From Oryza sativa Japonica Group (lineage: Eukaryota > Streptophyta > Magnoliopsida > Poales > Poaceae), in the NCBI RefSeq assembly GCF_034140825.1, contig NC_089036.1, positions 5,210,001 through 5,274,000 of the forward strand: 64,000 nucleotides of DNA, given 5' to 3'. Shown here piece after piece: positions 9,943 through 21,525 of the stretch (the stretch's first letter is position 1; every line of letters begins with the position of its first letter). The notes beneath the pieces are model-generated. The model did no database searches. It saw nothing but the letters and a program-made list of their open reading frames with translations, and was not told the origin of the DNA. Made by a program: the position numbers and the translations under genes.

Positions 9943-12774
9943 ATGGCGGCGGCGATGGCGACGACGGCGGCGGCGGCGGCGGAAGAGGCGGTGGTGGCGC
10001 TCGACAAGGAGACTCTGATGCTGATGGGGTGCGGCGACGCCCCGCCGGCTGCGCCGTGCGCGGAGTGGGAGACGTTCAAGGAGAACGTGCGGCCGCTGAA
10101 GCGCGGCCGCAACGTGGGCCTCCTCAACCGCGCCCTCAAGGCGCACGCCGACCCCGCCCAGCGCGCCGCCCTCCTCGCCGCCCGGAGGTACCGCCGCCGC
10201 TCCCGTCACCCGCGTCTCTCGGTTCTTGGGTTTGGTTTGCTCTGGATTTCTTGATTTGGGGGCGGGTCTCTGGTAATCTTTTTTTTTTCGTCCTACGTTT
10301 GATTGATCTACTGATTCAGGAAAATGATCGAGGCAATCGACGAATACAGCGGCGAGGATCCGCTCCAACCATGGATAGAGTAAGCAATTTCCCCTTTGTT
10401 TCATTGATTCGTATACTAGTAGTAGTAGGTTGAGCCGAAAGATTTGCCATGTCGGCGATTTCTCTGCGGTTTCCGCAAGCTTGCTGCTCATGGCATGCCT
10501 TTGTCTGCTTAATCCACACGCAGCTGCATCAAATGGGTTCAGGAGTCGTTTCCGACAGGCGGGGATTGCTCCGGGTTGGTGGTGATCTACGAGCAGTGCG
10601 TGCGTGCCTTCTGGCACGACGACCGCTACAAGAACGATCTCCGCTACCTCAAAGTGTGGCTGGAATATGTGAGTTTCATGAATTCAGGATTGGTTCTGAG
10701 GTGGATTGGTTGGATTGGATTGGATTGGTTTGGTTTCCTTTTGACATCCAGTTTGGCTTGATCTTAATCTGTATGCAGGCGGGGAATTGTGCTGATTCCG
10801 AGGTGATATTCAGGTTCCTGGAGGCCAACCAGATTGGTCAGAGCCATACCAATTACTACTTGTCCTATGCGTCGGTAATGGAGTCCAAGAACAAGCTAAA
10901 GAAAGCTAATGAGATTTTTAACCTTGGTATTGCCAGGTGAGAATTTTATGGGGGATTGGTAGTTTAGTTTCTTCAGATATGAGAAAGGTTGCGGATTTTC
11001 TTCAGTGCTAGTCTGCTAGTAGATTATTTTTTAGTGATAATAGATAAGTTCCTTCTAAATTTCCATATAGCCTTTGACAAAGAATTCCTGTTCTAGATTT
11101 GAAGTCTGTTTTCTTCGGATTTTTAGTCAACAAACATATAGTCTTACATATCCCCATTTACTGTTTTAGTTCTATGAATTATAGTAACTAAAATGCATTA
11201 AACTAATTTGGAGTAAGCTTATGAACCGTTGTAGCTGAAAACTTTTACCTTCTCTATTTGTTTTTGGAGGGATATGACTTTTCTTGCCACTCTACCTATA
11301 CCTTAATACCTAAAGCATACGATTTATGCATTTGTTTGACTGCAAGGTGTATAGTCTTCCATATTCCCACTCACCATTTTAGCTCTATGTATTATAACTA
11401 AAATGCATTAAACTGATTGTGGAGTAAGCTTATGAACTGTTCTAGATTAAAACATGTATTCCTGACTTCTCTATTTTTTGTTGGAGGGATATGATATAAT
11501 TTCTCAATTTTCTGCTCTACCTACACCTTAATACCTAAAGCATACTATTTATGAATTTTGTTTGATGGAATGGTGCATATTAAACCGTAAAATTCTTTGG
11601 CTTTTTTTTTTTTGGTCAGGAAAGCAAAGCCTGTGGAGAAGTTGGAAACTACATACAGGGCATTTCTTCAGAGATCATCCAAAAAGAAGGCACATCCTGA
11701 GGTGTACATAGGCTGATTTAGTACCCTATTTTTAATCTATATTCCACTGCCCACTGAATGAATTCTATTATCTGTTGAAACAGGATGACACAACTACTGA
11801 TGATCATCCAGTACGCAACTTTGGGACTGTCTTGAACCGTGGTGAAATCAGTAAGTTTGCTGTGATGGTATGATTAACATCAATTTCAAGTGCCTGGCTG
11901 GGTGAACTAATGTTGCATTTTGATGTGGCAGGAGGCCAGCATGCAGAAAACTCTCACCTGGTGAAAACTCTGCAAAGGTTATTACTTGTTATACGCATGC
12001 AATCAGTATAAAGAAATCTAGATGAACCTGGAATTTTTTTACTGGTGTTGATACTGTTGCAAATTTGCAGAGTTGATGTCAATAGGCCACTTGCAGTTTA
12101 CACAGATGAGAATTCGTTACCTAGTCATGGCCTTGCTAGAACCAGGAGCAACAACACGGCCTGGCAGACCCTTGGATCACAAGCAGATCGGAACAAAGAA
12201 AATAACATGAGGCCTGCTAAATGGACATCACACAAGGTTTTTTTTTTCTCCCCTAAGCCACTAGAATTCTTCAAAAGGTCCCTTTTTGCGACATGTCTCG
12301 AGGTTTATCGGTTCAGTAATGATCAATGAACTGATGATAGTATTGCACTGAACAACAGATTCCTCAGAAGGTTGGATCGAGGGCAGCAGTTCAGCCGACT
12401 CGTGTAAGCTCCATTGAAGTCTTCGTAGATGACGAATGCGCCGAGTATGCTACTGTGCCCTTAAGTTAACAGTTTTGAATAGTTCTTTAAAAAGAGTAAC
12501 TGTAAAAACGTATAATTTTTATATACCTTCCTTTGATTATTTCAGGGAACCAGTTCCCCAAGTGCCAAAGAGTACAAAACCATCTATTCTGAAGCTTAGG
12601 CAAGCAACAAGCAGAAACCTCAAGCAGTAAGAATAGTTCAGCTTATATTATGTTTCCAGAGGTTCTGTTCCTTTCTCATTTTTTTTTAATGTACACTTGC
12701 TTTTTTTTAACAGGGAAACTGAACTGCTTATGGAGAATCCTCTGCGGAATTTCCCTCTAACCAGCCTTAGATAA
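9943..12774 (+). CDS. BUBR1/MAD3-type spindle assembly checkpoint protein (no kinase domain)
   Basis: BUBR1/MAD3 binds CDC20 in the mitotic checkpoint complex and holds back the anaphase-promoting complex until kinetochores attach. Eleven exons are inferred: 9943-10187, 10320-10379, 10524-10668, 10779-10936, 11620-11701, 11784-11850, 11932-11977, 12071-12236, 12359-12444, 12546-12626 and 12714-12774. They total 1,197 nt, 398 aa. The Mad3/Bub1 homology region 1 spans roughly residues 40-215, with WETFKENVRPLKRGR, DPLQPWIDCIKWVQESFP, CVRAFWHDDRYKNDLRYLKV and NYYLSYASVMESKNK. Two KEN boxes are seen, at residues 46-48 and about 310-312 (NRNKEN-like context DRNKENN). The protein ends without a kinase domain, as in plant and yeast MAD3-type proteins. 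A second in-frame Met lies at 9955. The 3' half is duplicated downstream as a pseudogene. Confidence 0.92.
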
Positions 12775-13984
12775 TCAATATTTATGTGGTGTAATGCTGT
12801 ATTTCGATCTTCTTTTACCAATTTATTGTTTGAGTGTTTGTGACATTATGCTGAAATAAGCTTTAGCCTCTAAAGCTTAGGCAGGCAAAGAGCCTTTTTA
12901 GGCTATCCATGAGTGTTGTAATATTGCACAATAATTTGATTGATAAATCCTCGACGAGGGTTGGGGGTGCTTAATTTGGTTGGATGCTGATAAACATAAG
13001 TGATGCTAATTTTTAATGGTGCTCTGTTTTTTTTTCTTTTTTGGGCTGAACAAACTGAGGCTGGAATTGAGTAAACCTTCCGGGAAATTATTTCCTTTCA
13101 AATAAAAATCATAATGCATTAGATTCTCCAAATAATTCACTATAACCCCATCAGGTCACAAACACCAAAACGTGATTGAAAACTGTCATGCAAGTGGATC
13201 CATGACAGTGTATACACAAGATCAGGTGTGACAACTTGTTTGCAGACACAGACATGGCAAAAAACATGTTTGCCATGGATAGATCTCCAATGCTATTTTT
13301 TTTTCTCAGGTCTTATCAAAGGTCCCCATTGCCAGCATAAATTACGGAACTTTAAGGCTGTGTTCGGAATCGGACATTCCCAGCGTGTAAGTACGGAAAA
13401 CGGAGCGGAAATGAGAAGAGAAGATTAGATATGAACCAAAGCAGGGAAAAAAAAGTGAGAGTAGATGAAATATTACTCCACTTGATCTAATCCAGCATAG
13501 CAAAAATGATCACCTCCCAGAACCTCAAAAGTTGATGACCCTATTGGCTAATAGCACTCACAACTTCAAGCTGCAAGCTGAGAGTATAGTAGTGACAACA
13601 CACTGGGTGGTAATAAGTGAGAGAGAGAGAGAGAGAGAAAAAAATGAGGTTTTGATTATTTGATATCCTGGCCCACTGTCACACACTTGGATGGTCCCAT
13701 ATGTTATTGTCACATGTGTTAATATAATCAAAGTGATAACGGATAAAGCATCAAATCATCAAAGTTTACAACAATAAATATCATATTGCCCGTACGTTGC
13801 AATGGGATTTGAATTAAAGAAAATTATCGCTAACCCATTATTACTATCATTTTATGCATATATTTGTTACCAACATGTAGGCCCTTTAGCTTCACATTAT
13901 CCATTTTCTTCTACTAGTCACAGGCCCCATGCGTTGCAAAGGGATGAGATATCAACATGGTTCTATTTTTTCCTCTTACAATAA
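12775..13984. other. BUBR1 3' flank with MITE and Helitron-end debris
   Basis: 12775-13345 is the part of the BUBR1 3' flank that is repeated at 16.9-17.5 kb. From 13353, AAGGCTGTGTTCGGAA looks like the end of a MITE whose partner end was not found. (GA)n lies at 13619-13637. At 13791-13806 and 13914-13938 the minus strand shows TTGCAACG-type hairpins; the second is followed by CTAG, suggesting worn Helitron 3' ends. Confidence 0.4.
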
Positions 13985-14268
13985 GGGTTTGTTTAGTTTG
14001 TTGCCAAAATTAACCTTACCAAAATTCACAAGATTTGGCGGAAATTTGATTTGCACCTGTAAATCACAAATTTCTAGCTAATTCACTTAATTGCTAAAAT
14101 AAACCTTACCAAACATTTGCCATTGCCAAGTTTTAGTAAGATAACAAACTTAACATTATTTTACCATTGCAACCTTACCAAACTCTACCAAAATTGGGCA
14201 ATTGTAGAACATTCCACTCACAAAACCATACCAAAATTTGGTAAGGTACCAAACTAAACAACATCTTA
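13985..14268. mobile_element. Probable Tourist/hAT-like MITE
   Basis: The left end GGGTTTGTTTAGTTTGTTGCC matches, inverted, the right end GGTACCAAACTAAACAACATC. The interior repeats ACCTTACCAAA many times. Flanking TAA and TTA do not match exactly, so superfamily and exact ends are uncertain. Confidence 0.5.
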
Positions 14269-14676
14269 CCAAAATATTAGCCACAAATGGTAAGGTTTGT
14301 TTTGGTTAGGTGCGCATTTGCTTGTGTGGTAATTTTATCTTCTTATCGAAGAGTTAATTACGTGCTGAGGAACCCTCTTGTGGCTGCAGTTGAAGCCAAT
14401 CTACAACTCTACAAGGCGACCATACTATACTATGGATGGATTCCGAGAGTGAACCAGACAAATGAAGAACAACCAGCTGCCAGTCCAAACACACAAGATT
14501 CATAAGATTCATGTTATCTAGACCCGCTTTAATTTGCTTTCGAATAATTAAGAGGAAAGCGTCCGATCAAGTACATGGGATACGAAACCACTTAATTAAC
14601 TAGCGAGTTCTCAATATATCATATTCCTTACATTTATATTCTTTAAGTGTGTTCTTTGCTGTTGCAAAAAAAAAAA

Positions 14677-15822
14677 ATTCTAGTTATGAACCTGAATATT
14701 AACTCGGGTATGTCAAAGTTTGTAGTTAGAGATGGAGTGAATACATAATAACAATCCATTTTCCTCACATGTATATTTTATTTTCATAAAGAAAGCTGCC
14801 CTATGTATGTGCTTATTCGTTTGTATGATTAGAATAGCGTAAAAAGTTTTGGAAAAAAAGCGAAAGCTGGTGTTCTTTACTTAGTACTCTCTCAATCGGA
14901 GAAAAAAAAATCAAATTCTAGTTATGAACCTGAATATTAACTCGGGTATGTCAAAGTTTGTAGTTAGAGATGGAGTCAATACATAATAACAATCCATTTT
15001 CCTCACATGTATATTTTATTTTCATAAAGAAAGCTGCCCTATGTATGTGCTTATTCGTTTGTATGATTAGAATAGCGTAAAAAGTTTTGGAAAAAAAGCG
15101 AAAGCTGGTGTTCTTTACTTAGTACTCTCTCAATCGGAGAAAAAAAATCAAATTCTAGTTATGAACCTGAATATTAACTCGGGTATGTCAAAGTTTGTAG
15201 TTAGAGATGGAGTCAATACATAATAACAATCCATTTTCCTCACATGTATATTTTATTTTTATAAAGAAAGCTGCCCTATGTATGTGCTTATTCGTTTGTA
15301 TGATTAGAATAGCGTAAAAAGTTTTGGAAAAAAAAGCGAAAGCTGATGTTCTTTACTTAGTACTCTCTCAATCGGAGAAAAAAAAAATCAAATTCTAGTT
15401 ATGAACCTGAATATTAACTCGGGTATGTCAAAGTTTGTAGTTAGAGATGGAGTGAATACATAATAACAATCCATTTTCCTCACATGTATATTTTATTTTC
15501 ATAAAGAAAGCTGCCCTATGTATGTGCTTATTCGTTTGTATGATTAGAATAGCGTAAAAAGTTTTGGAAAGAAAAAGCGAAAGCTGGTGTTCTTTACTTA
15601 GTACTCTCTCAATCGGAGAAAAAAAAATCAAATTCTAGTTATGAACATGAATATTAACTCGGGTATGTCAATGTTTGTAGTTAGAGATGGAGTGAATCCA
15701 TAATAACAATCCATTTTCCTCACATGTATATTTTATTTTTTAAAGAAAGCGGTCCTATGTATATGCTTATTCGTTTGTATGATTAGAATAGCGTAAAAAG
15801 TTGTGGGGAAAAAAAGCGAAAG
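14677..15822. repeat. Five-copy 238-bp tandem repeat
   Basis: Units start with ATTCTAGTTATGAAC at 14677, 14915, 15152, 15392 and 15632, so spacing is 238, 237, 240 and 240 bp; the fifth is truncated near 15822. Copies differ by few bases, pointing to recent amplification or homogenisation. Each unit holds a CTCTCTCAATCGGAG segment followed by an A-run and TTCTAGTTATGAACCTG, resembling one end of a Stowaway MITE, so the satellite may have grown from a MITE fragment. The array stops 19 bp from the tRNA gene. Confidence 0.95.
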
Positions 15823-15841
15823 GATGAAAAACAAAAACAAT

Positions 15842-15913
15842 TCCGTTGCCGGGACTCGAACCCGGGTCTCTCGGGTGAGAGCCGAGTATCCTAACCAGCT
15901 AGACTACAACGGA
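15842..15913 (-). tRNA. tRNA-Glu (anticodon CTC)
   Basis: On the minus strand a 72-nt sequence folds as a complete cloverleaf: acceptor stem TCCGTTG/CAACGGA, D arm with TAGTCTAGCTGGTTAGGATA, anticodon stem CTCGG/CCGAG with loop CTCTCAC (anticodon CTC) and T arm CGGGTTCGAGTCCCG. There is no intron. A CAA motif sits just upstream, and T-runs just downstream would end Pol III transcription. The gene appears functional. Confidence 0.97.
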
Positions 15914-16142
15914 TTTTGCTCAGGCAGGGCTTCATTATATGACTAATTTTAGTTGACCGAAAACACACAAAAATCAGGATTTGTTAGTTTATTGCTAAGT
16001 GTGGGGTGATTGGGTATACTACTACGGTAAATTCCCTCGCTTTTTTTTCTGGTAAGGAAAGCAAACCTAGGGTTAAAATGCAAAAAGGCTATTATTTTTT
16101 ACCCACTAACATTTTTTTTAGATAATGGTTTTACCGACTAAC

Positions 16143-17525
16143 ATGTAATCGATATATATAAAAAAATAGAAATCTATATGAACCTGGAGGTTCTTGACTG
16201 TGGTGATACTGATGCAAAAATTCTAGAATTGATGTTGAAATTTATATAAACACCTGCCATATATACCCTTGGAACACAAGCATATCGGAAGAAAGTTACT
16301 AAGTGAGGCCTCCTAAATGGACATCACTTGAGATTTTTTTTTTCGTTCAAGGACTTGTTAATGATTTTGAATAGTTTTTTTTTTAAAAAATAACTTTATA
16401 ACGTACTCCCTCCGTTTCAAATTATAGTGAAACTGTTTCAAGTTTAACTAAGTTTGTAGAAAAAAAAGAGTAACATTTTTAACCCAAGAGAAATATATTA
16501 TGAAAATATATTTAACTATAGATTTAATGGAACTAATTTGGTGTTATAGATATTACCATATTTATCTACAAATTTAGTTAAAATTGAAGTGGTTTGACTT
16601 TGACCAAAATTAAAATTACTAATAGTTTGAAACGGAGGGAGCACGACTTTCAATATACCTTCCTTTTTCGTTAATTTTAGGGAACCAGCTCCCCAAGTGC
16701 CAAAGAGTTCAAAACCATCTATCCTAAAGCTTAGGAAAGCAACACGCAGAAACCCCACGCAGTAAGAATACTTTAACTTATTATGTTACCACAGGTTCTG
16801 TTTCTTTGTCAGTTTTTTTTTAATCACACTTTTTTTTTTAACAGGGAAGCTGAACTGCTAATGGAAAAATCCGCTGCACAACTTCCCTTTTAAGCAGCCT
16901 TTGTTAAGCAGTATTCATATGGTGCAATGCTGCATTTCTTTTACTGACTTGTTTGAACGATGCGACATTTTGCCAAAATAAGCTTTAAACCTCTAAAGCT
17001 TAGACAAGAAGCAGAGCCTTATTAGGCTTTGCTTTGAGAGTTTGAATGTTGTAATCTTGTACTCTGGTTTGACTATAACTCCTCGATGTGGATTGCGGTG
17101 ACCTTCGGTATTATCAAAAAGCAATAAGAAGTTCTTAATTTGGTTGCATATGCTCATGTTAGTGGTGATCTGATCATTTGCTAAATTTTAGTGGAGCTAT
17201 GGTTTTTTTTTCTTTTCCTGAATCGACATACAAACAAACTAAACTTGGAATTGAATAATCCTAAAAGTATTTTGTTTCAAATAAATAATCATAAATGAAA
17301 TAGATTCTCCAAATAATTCACACTGTTTTTTTTTAAATATTAATCCCATCAGGTCACAAACACCAAAACGTGATTGAAAACTGTCATGCAAGTGGGCCCA
17401 AGATCACGTATTTTAGTTACAACCTTGTTTTGCCGACATGGCGAAAACATGTTTGCCATGGAACTAAAAATGCTTAAATTTTGTTCATGTCTCATCAAGG
17501 TCCCCATTGCCAGCATAAAGTGCAG
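16143..17525 (+). pseudogene. Truncated copy of the BUBR1 3' half
   Basis: This block repeats about 11996-13345. It retains diverged text from introns 7-10, a decayed exon 8 (from GAATTGATGTTGAA, with internal deletions and stops), a recognisable exon 10 (GGAACCAGCTCCCCAAGTGC at 16680) and exon 11 (GAAGCTGAACTGCTAATGG), then the same 3' flank including CAGGTCACAAACACCAAAAC. Exons 1-7 are absent, exon 9 is missing, and a Stowaway MITE sits between the exon 8 and exon 10 remnants. It has no start and cannot encode a checkpoint protein. Divergence is visible but moderate, so the duplication is not very recent. Confidence 0.88.
16406..16641. mobile_element. Stowaway MITE inside the BUBR1 pseudogene
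   Basis: Terminal repeats CTCCCTCCGTTTCAAA and TTTGAAACGGAGGGAG bound about 236 bp. A TA lies on the left; the right flank is CA, presumably a mutated TA. Comparison with the parent intron at about 12510 shows the insertion directly, because the flanking words AACGTA and ATATACCTTCCTTT are continuous in the parent. Confidence 0.88.
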
Positions 17526-18324
17526 GACATGACGAAATCACATAGCAATAGTTGCCATTTTTCAGATTCAATTTCCAGAAGGATAGTGATGCAACAGAGG
17601 TGTGAGGCTGAGAGTGATCAGACAAAGTCTCAACCTCACAAAACAAAGGCACAAAAATATTCAGAATTCCCAACTCACAAGTACAAGGTTGGTAAACATC
17701 TGAGCAAAATCATATTGTTGAGCTCTTAATCCTCACTATTGTAATCTCCATTTTGTCGAATTAACAATGCGCGAAACCATTAGGGGCACGCAGATTTAAC
17801 ATCGTCTGATAGACAACTCCATCCACAAAACCTGAATGTCCAAATCTTCAGAGGGCAGAAGTAGCCATACTATATTACTAGTGAAGGACATCAACTATAT
17901 GTCTATATATTCAACTAAGAAAAAACATTGCAAAGGGCAGGTAAGGCCATGAGAAGAGAGAAAAAAAAGAGAGAGAAATCCATCCTACACAGCATGACAA
18001 CTGACAAGTGGTTTCTCCAGGTGATAATGTATTAAAGAAGCACAATGGCTGCCAGCTTGGGCCCACACCAAGTGTGTTGTGTACTTGTGTACTACCTCTA
18101 GATCACATAATTTTAATATATTTTTTTCACAAAAAAATAACTTCAGAGTGACAGGTTGCAGCTTTGCTGCTATATAAGAGGCCATCCATGGCCAAGCAGT
18201 AGACCACAGCTAGCTATCTTCTGCACATTTTCAGTTCAGTTTCAGTTTCAGGTCAGTGAAAACTGAAAAAGAGAGTGTAGCTTCTTCTTCTTCTTCTCCA
18301 TCATCATCTTCTTCTTCTTGCGTA
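17526..18324. promoter_or_regulatory. Spacer and promoter of the small unknown gene
   Basis: 17526-18100 shows nothing recognisable. A good TATA box, TATATAAG at 18171-18178, lies about 150 bp before the ATG at 18325. The leader contains TTTCAGTTCAGTTTCAGTTTC direct repeats and a TCT-rich run. Confidence 0.65.
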
Positions 18325-18690
18325 ATGACACATCAGGTGATCAGCATCAGCTGCCGGCCGGCGACCGGCCGCCGGGGACGGCGGGTGCGGCATGTCCGGC
18401 TGGGCTCGGTGCTCCGGCTGCGGGTGAGGCTGTTCGGCGTCGTCGGGCTGCTGCTCCGGTGCCTGGAGGAGCTCAATTGCTGCCCGAGGAGGTGGTCGCC
18501 GGCGACGGCGGCGGCGGCGGCGACCACCGTGATGAGGGCACAGCGGCTGAGCCAGGACTGCCGGCGCCGGCGGCTGGCGGCGCCGGCGGAGGCCGGCGGC
18601 GAGAGCTCTTTCCAGGCGGAGGCCATTGCCGACTGCTTGGAGTTCATCAAGAGATCATACCTGCAGCCTACTACAGCATCAGCTTGCTAG
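18325..18690 (+). CDS. Small arginine-rich protein of unknown function
   Basis: A single-exon frame of 121 aa starting at the first in-frame ATG after a clear TATA box. The first 25 residues are basic (RPATGRRGRRVRHVRLGS), followed by a hydrophobic patch (LFGVVGLLLRCLEEL), an alanine-rich linker, an Arg/Ala segment, and a distinctive tail SSFQAEAIADCLEFIKRSYL. The tail looks like a conserved motif I vaguely associate with small stress-induced plant proteins, but I cannot name the family with confidence. The TATA box, leader and coding-type GC content support a real gene. Confidence 0.6.
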   Translation: MTHQVISISCRPATGRRGRRVRHVRLGSVLRLRVRLFGVVGLLLRCLEELNCCPRRWSPATAAAAATTVMRAQRLSQDCRRRRLAAPAEAGGESSFQAEAIADCLEFIKRSYLQPTTASAC

Positions 18691-19596
18691 TGAATTTTCA
18701 TCGATTAATTAGTGGATCAACTAATATTGACGTGCAATCCTTTTGCGCGTTCGCAAAAAATTAGTGGATCAATTAAGTTACGAAGTTCACTCATCCTGTG
18801 ATGTGCAGTAGCTTAAATTAATCTGTATATCTCAGTTTTGCTAGCTTTTGTTGCGTAATGCTTTCCATCAAGAATGTACAAAAATGATGTTAATTTTGAT
18901 GAATAAAATTACATAGTAATATAATTATGTTTGCTGGTAGTGATGGCCTACTGGCCATGTTGGAAAGAAAGATAGATGTCAATTTCTTGGGGGTCTTGAA
19001 AATTGCGTGTTGATGCATGGTTAGGCGGTGATTTTCAACTTAGGAATTAGGTGATGTTTTTGTCATGGATTGTGACTTCGAAGGTATCAAAGATTAGTTT
19101 GACAAAAGAGTGGTTGGGCCCTTGCATGGTACAAAACAAAAAGTAGAGGATGATGGCTTCTAGTGACATACATGATACATGTTTATCAGCATTGACCATT
19201 GTTGTTATTATATCATGGGTGATTCTTGATTGGCTATGAGGAACCCACTCCTTATTTTTGTGGTGATGGGCGGTACATATACTACATCCCTCAAACTAGG
19301 GATGTCAACGAGCCGAGCTTAGGCAAACCCCAATTATTTAGGCTCGAACTTGGCACAAGTTTGAGCATTTCAACCTCGAAACTCAATTGGGATGGATTTG
19401 AGCTCAGCTCAGCTAAAGCTTGATCAGGCTCGAGCTCAGATTGTACGTCACCGTGTATCTAGGACCATAATTTCTGAGGTTATATAAAATTTACTTTAAG
19501 AAGTTGTAATTTTATTGGCATTAACAAATAATGAGGGATAAGAAGAATATTTGATACACCTCATATTGTTTTATCATTTGGATACCTGCTAGTCTA
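18691..19596. other. 3' flank of the small gene, with hAT-like debris
   Basis: Contains AATAAAATT near 18902 as a possible poly(A) signal. At about 19298, CTAGGGATGTCAACGAGCC resembles a hAT MITE terminus, but the partner end is not seen. Nothing else recognised. Confidence 0.4.
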
Positions 19597-20541
19597 CTGG
19601 ATTTTTCATAATTTGGTCCTTCTAAAAAACTTATTTCATAAATAGACCTTTAAAAAAACTTATTCTAGAAATGGTCCTTTTTGAGCACCAGAGTCATTGG
19701 CACCGTGGTCTAACGGGGAAGGAAAGAAAAAAAAAGTTGCACATCTCTCTTCTACAGTAGAGAGGAAAGGAAAAAAAAGGGGGGTGGGGGTGGGGGGTGG
19801 GGGGGCAGAGACATTGGCGCGCTTCCCCTGCCACGTCAGCGCCGACTAGGGATGGCAATTTTGCCCATGGGTTCGGGTATCTGTGGATACCCGACCCAAT
19901 GGGTACGGGCGTCGATTTTTTATCTATGGGCACGCCCACCCGAGACCCGAAGATATCGTGGGTAACGGCTGGGTTTCATTTTTTACGTGTGGGTAACCCA
20001 CGCCCGACCTGATACATATGTATTAGCTAATTTTGACTTATCTCTTAATTCTTATACCCCTTTCTCTTGGTTCATTTGTGATACTAACTAATAATAAGTT
20101 GTAATGTAATTCAAATTATTGTTGATAACTGATAATTTGGTAAATTGTTAATTTTATTTCTCTTTGTTAAATTATATATCTTTAGAGTTATTATTTACGT
20201 GAGATTCATTGGGTACCCGCCGGACATACCCGTGCCCATCAAGCATGGGTATGGGCACAGAGTTTTGCCCGCTAACCCTAGTGGGTAGGATTTGGACGGG
20301 CAAGACGGGCATGGGGTCAAGCATGGTTTTGCTCTACCCGTGCCTGACCTGACCCGTTGCCATCCCTAGCGCCGACCCTCCATAGTGGCATGGGGACGAC
20401 GGCAGAGATGATTACGCTGTGCCATTGGACCACGGCGCCAATGACTCAGCGCCCTAAAAATGACCGTTTCTGGGATAAGTTTTTCTAGCAGTCTATTTGC
20501 GAAATAAGTTTCTCAAGAGGACCGAATTATGAAAAATCCAG
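19597..20541. mobile_element. Mutator-type non-autonomous element (host of a nested MITE)
   Basis: Long terminal inverted repeats of about 125 bp start CTGGATTTTTCATAATTTGG and end in the reverse complement (ATTATGAAAAATCCAG). The element is flanked by a perfect 10-bp duplication TGCTAGTCTA at 19587-19596 and 20542-20551, in the 9-10 bp range of Mutator-like elements. It has no transposase. A G-rich run with many GGGG and GGGTGG blocks (about 19779-19805) could form a G-quadruplex. A complete hAT-type MITE occupies 19847-20368. Confidence 0.88.
19847..20368. mobile_element. hAT-type MITE nested in the Mutator-type element
   Basis: Termini TAGGGATGGCAA and TTGCCATCCCTA are inverted repeats, and a perfect 8-bp duplication GCGCCGAC flanks it (19839-19846 and 20369-20376). 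Eight-bp duplications and this terminus are typical of hAT elements. The subterminal regions carry many ACCCG/CGGGT words. No open frame encodes a transposase. It must be younger than the element it interrupts. Confidence 0.9.
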
Positions 20542-20551
20542 TGCTAGTCTA

Positions 20552-21525
20552 CTAGGATATCAGTAGAAATTTGCATACATATGCAAGCTTACGAATTAGT
20601 ATTTGAGATTTAGCTCGCAAAGTTCATGAGTCTGAGCAATTTCCGTGTATAACCCTAAATTTTTTTGTATTTTGGAACGAATGTAGTAGAAAATAGTTCA
20701 ACTACCACTAGGGGTAGGGATGATCATGCTTCAATGGGGCCTATAAATGATAAGTAACTTAGTAATGCTAGGCAATACGTTATCCTTGTCTAAACTAAAA
20801 ATAATATGTTATCCTTTCCTGACAAAGGGAAATAAACCAACAGATTATTTCCACACTGGTCTGTAAAACAAAGAGTTATCTGTTACCAATCAACTTTCAT
20901 TTATTGATCCATTTCCACTAAGAATGACAAATACATGTTGCCTGCAATTCGAGTATATAAATTTAAAGCGGAAAAAAAGAACAACTTGATGGACGACTTT
21001 AAAGTCTCTTTTCTGAAGAAAATACTATACAAAAGACAAGTAATACAAAGGACAAAATGCTACATGCCAAAATTTTTGTCATTCGTGAGCAAACCATTTC
21101 TTTGTAAAACCTCAGCAGACCTGGAAGTCAGAAAGACTTGTTCTAACTTCCAATATTCAGTTGCCTCTGAAGTCTGAACCCCCATCGAATTGAAATGTAT
21201 GTTAGAAAAAGAATGTCAAATGAGCCTCAAAAGACCATCTCCAGGCACCTGGGTCGATGTTAAATGATGCTGCAACAAATGGTGTACGATTAATCCCACA
21301 TTTTAGTTGAAAGTTTCAACATATTAAGTTGTGAAGAACCAGAAAAAAGATTTCACCTTCAAACAGAATTCTGAAGGCGCAGGTTCCAACTGCCAGTCAT
21401 TTACAGCAGTGCCAAGCTGGTACCTTTTTCTTATCTTATATTCTCATGTAACCACTATCAATAAGCTATACCTTATGAAATTGGAATGGAAAAATTGTAC
21501 AACCGCTGAACAAATGATATATATA
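20552..21525. other. Spacer and probable 3' UTR of the BIG gene
   Basis: AT-rich; no gene or bounded repeat recognised. The part nearest 21526 probably contains the BIG 3' UTR. Confidence 0.4.

Noticed and set aside
14677-15822. CRISPR-like array
   Set aside because: Units of 238 bp without spacers in a plant nuclear context; it is a simple tandem satellite.
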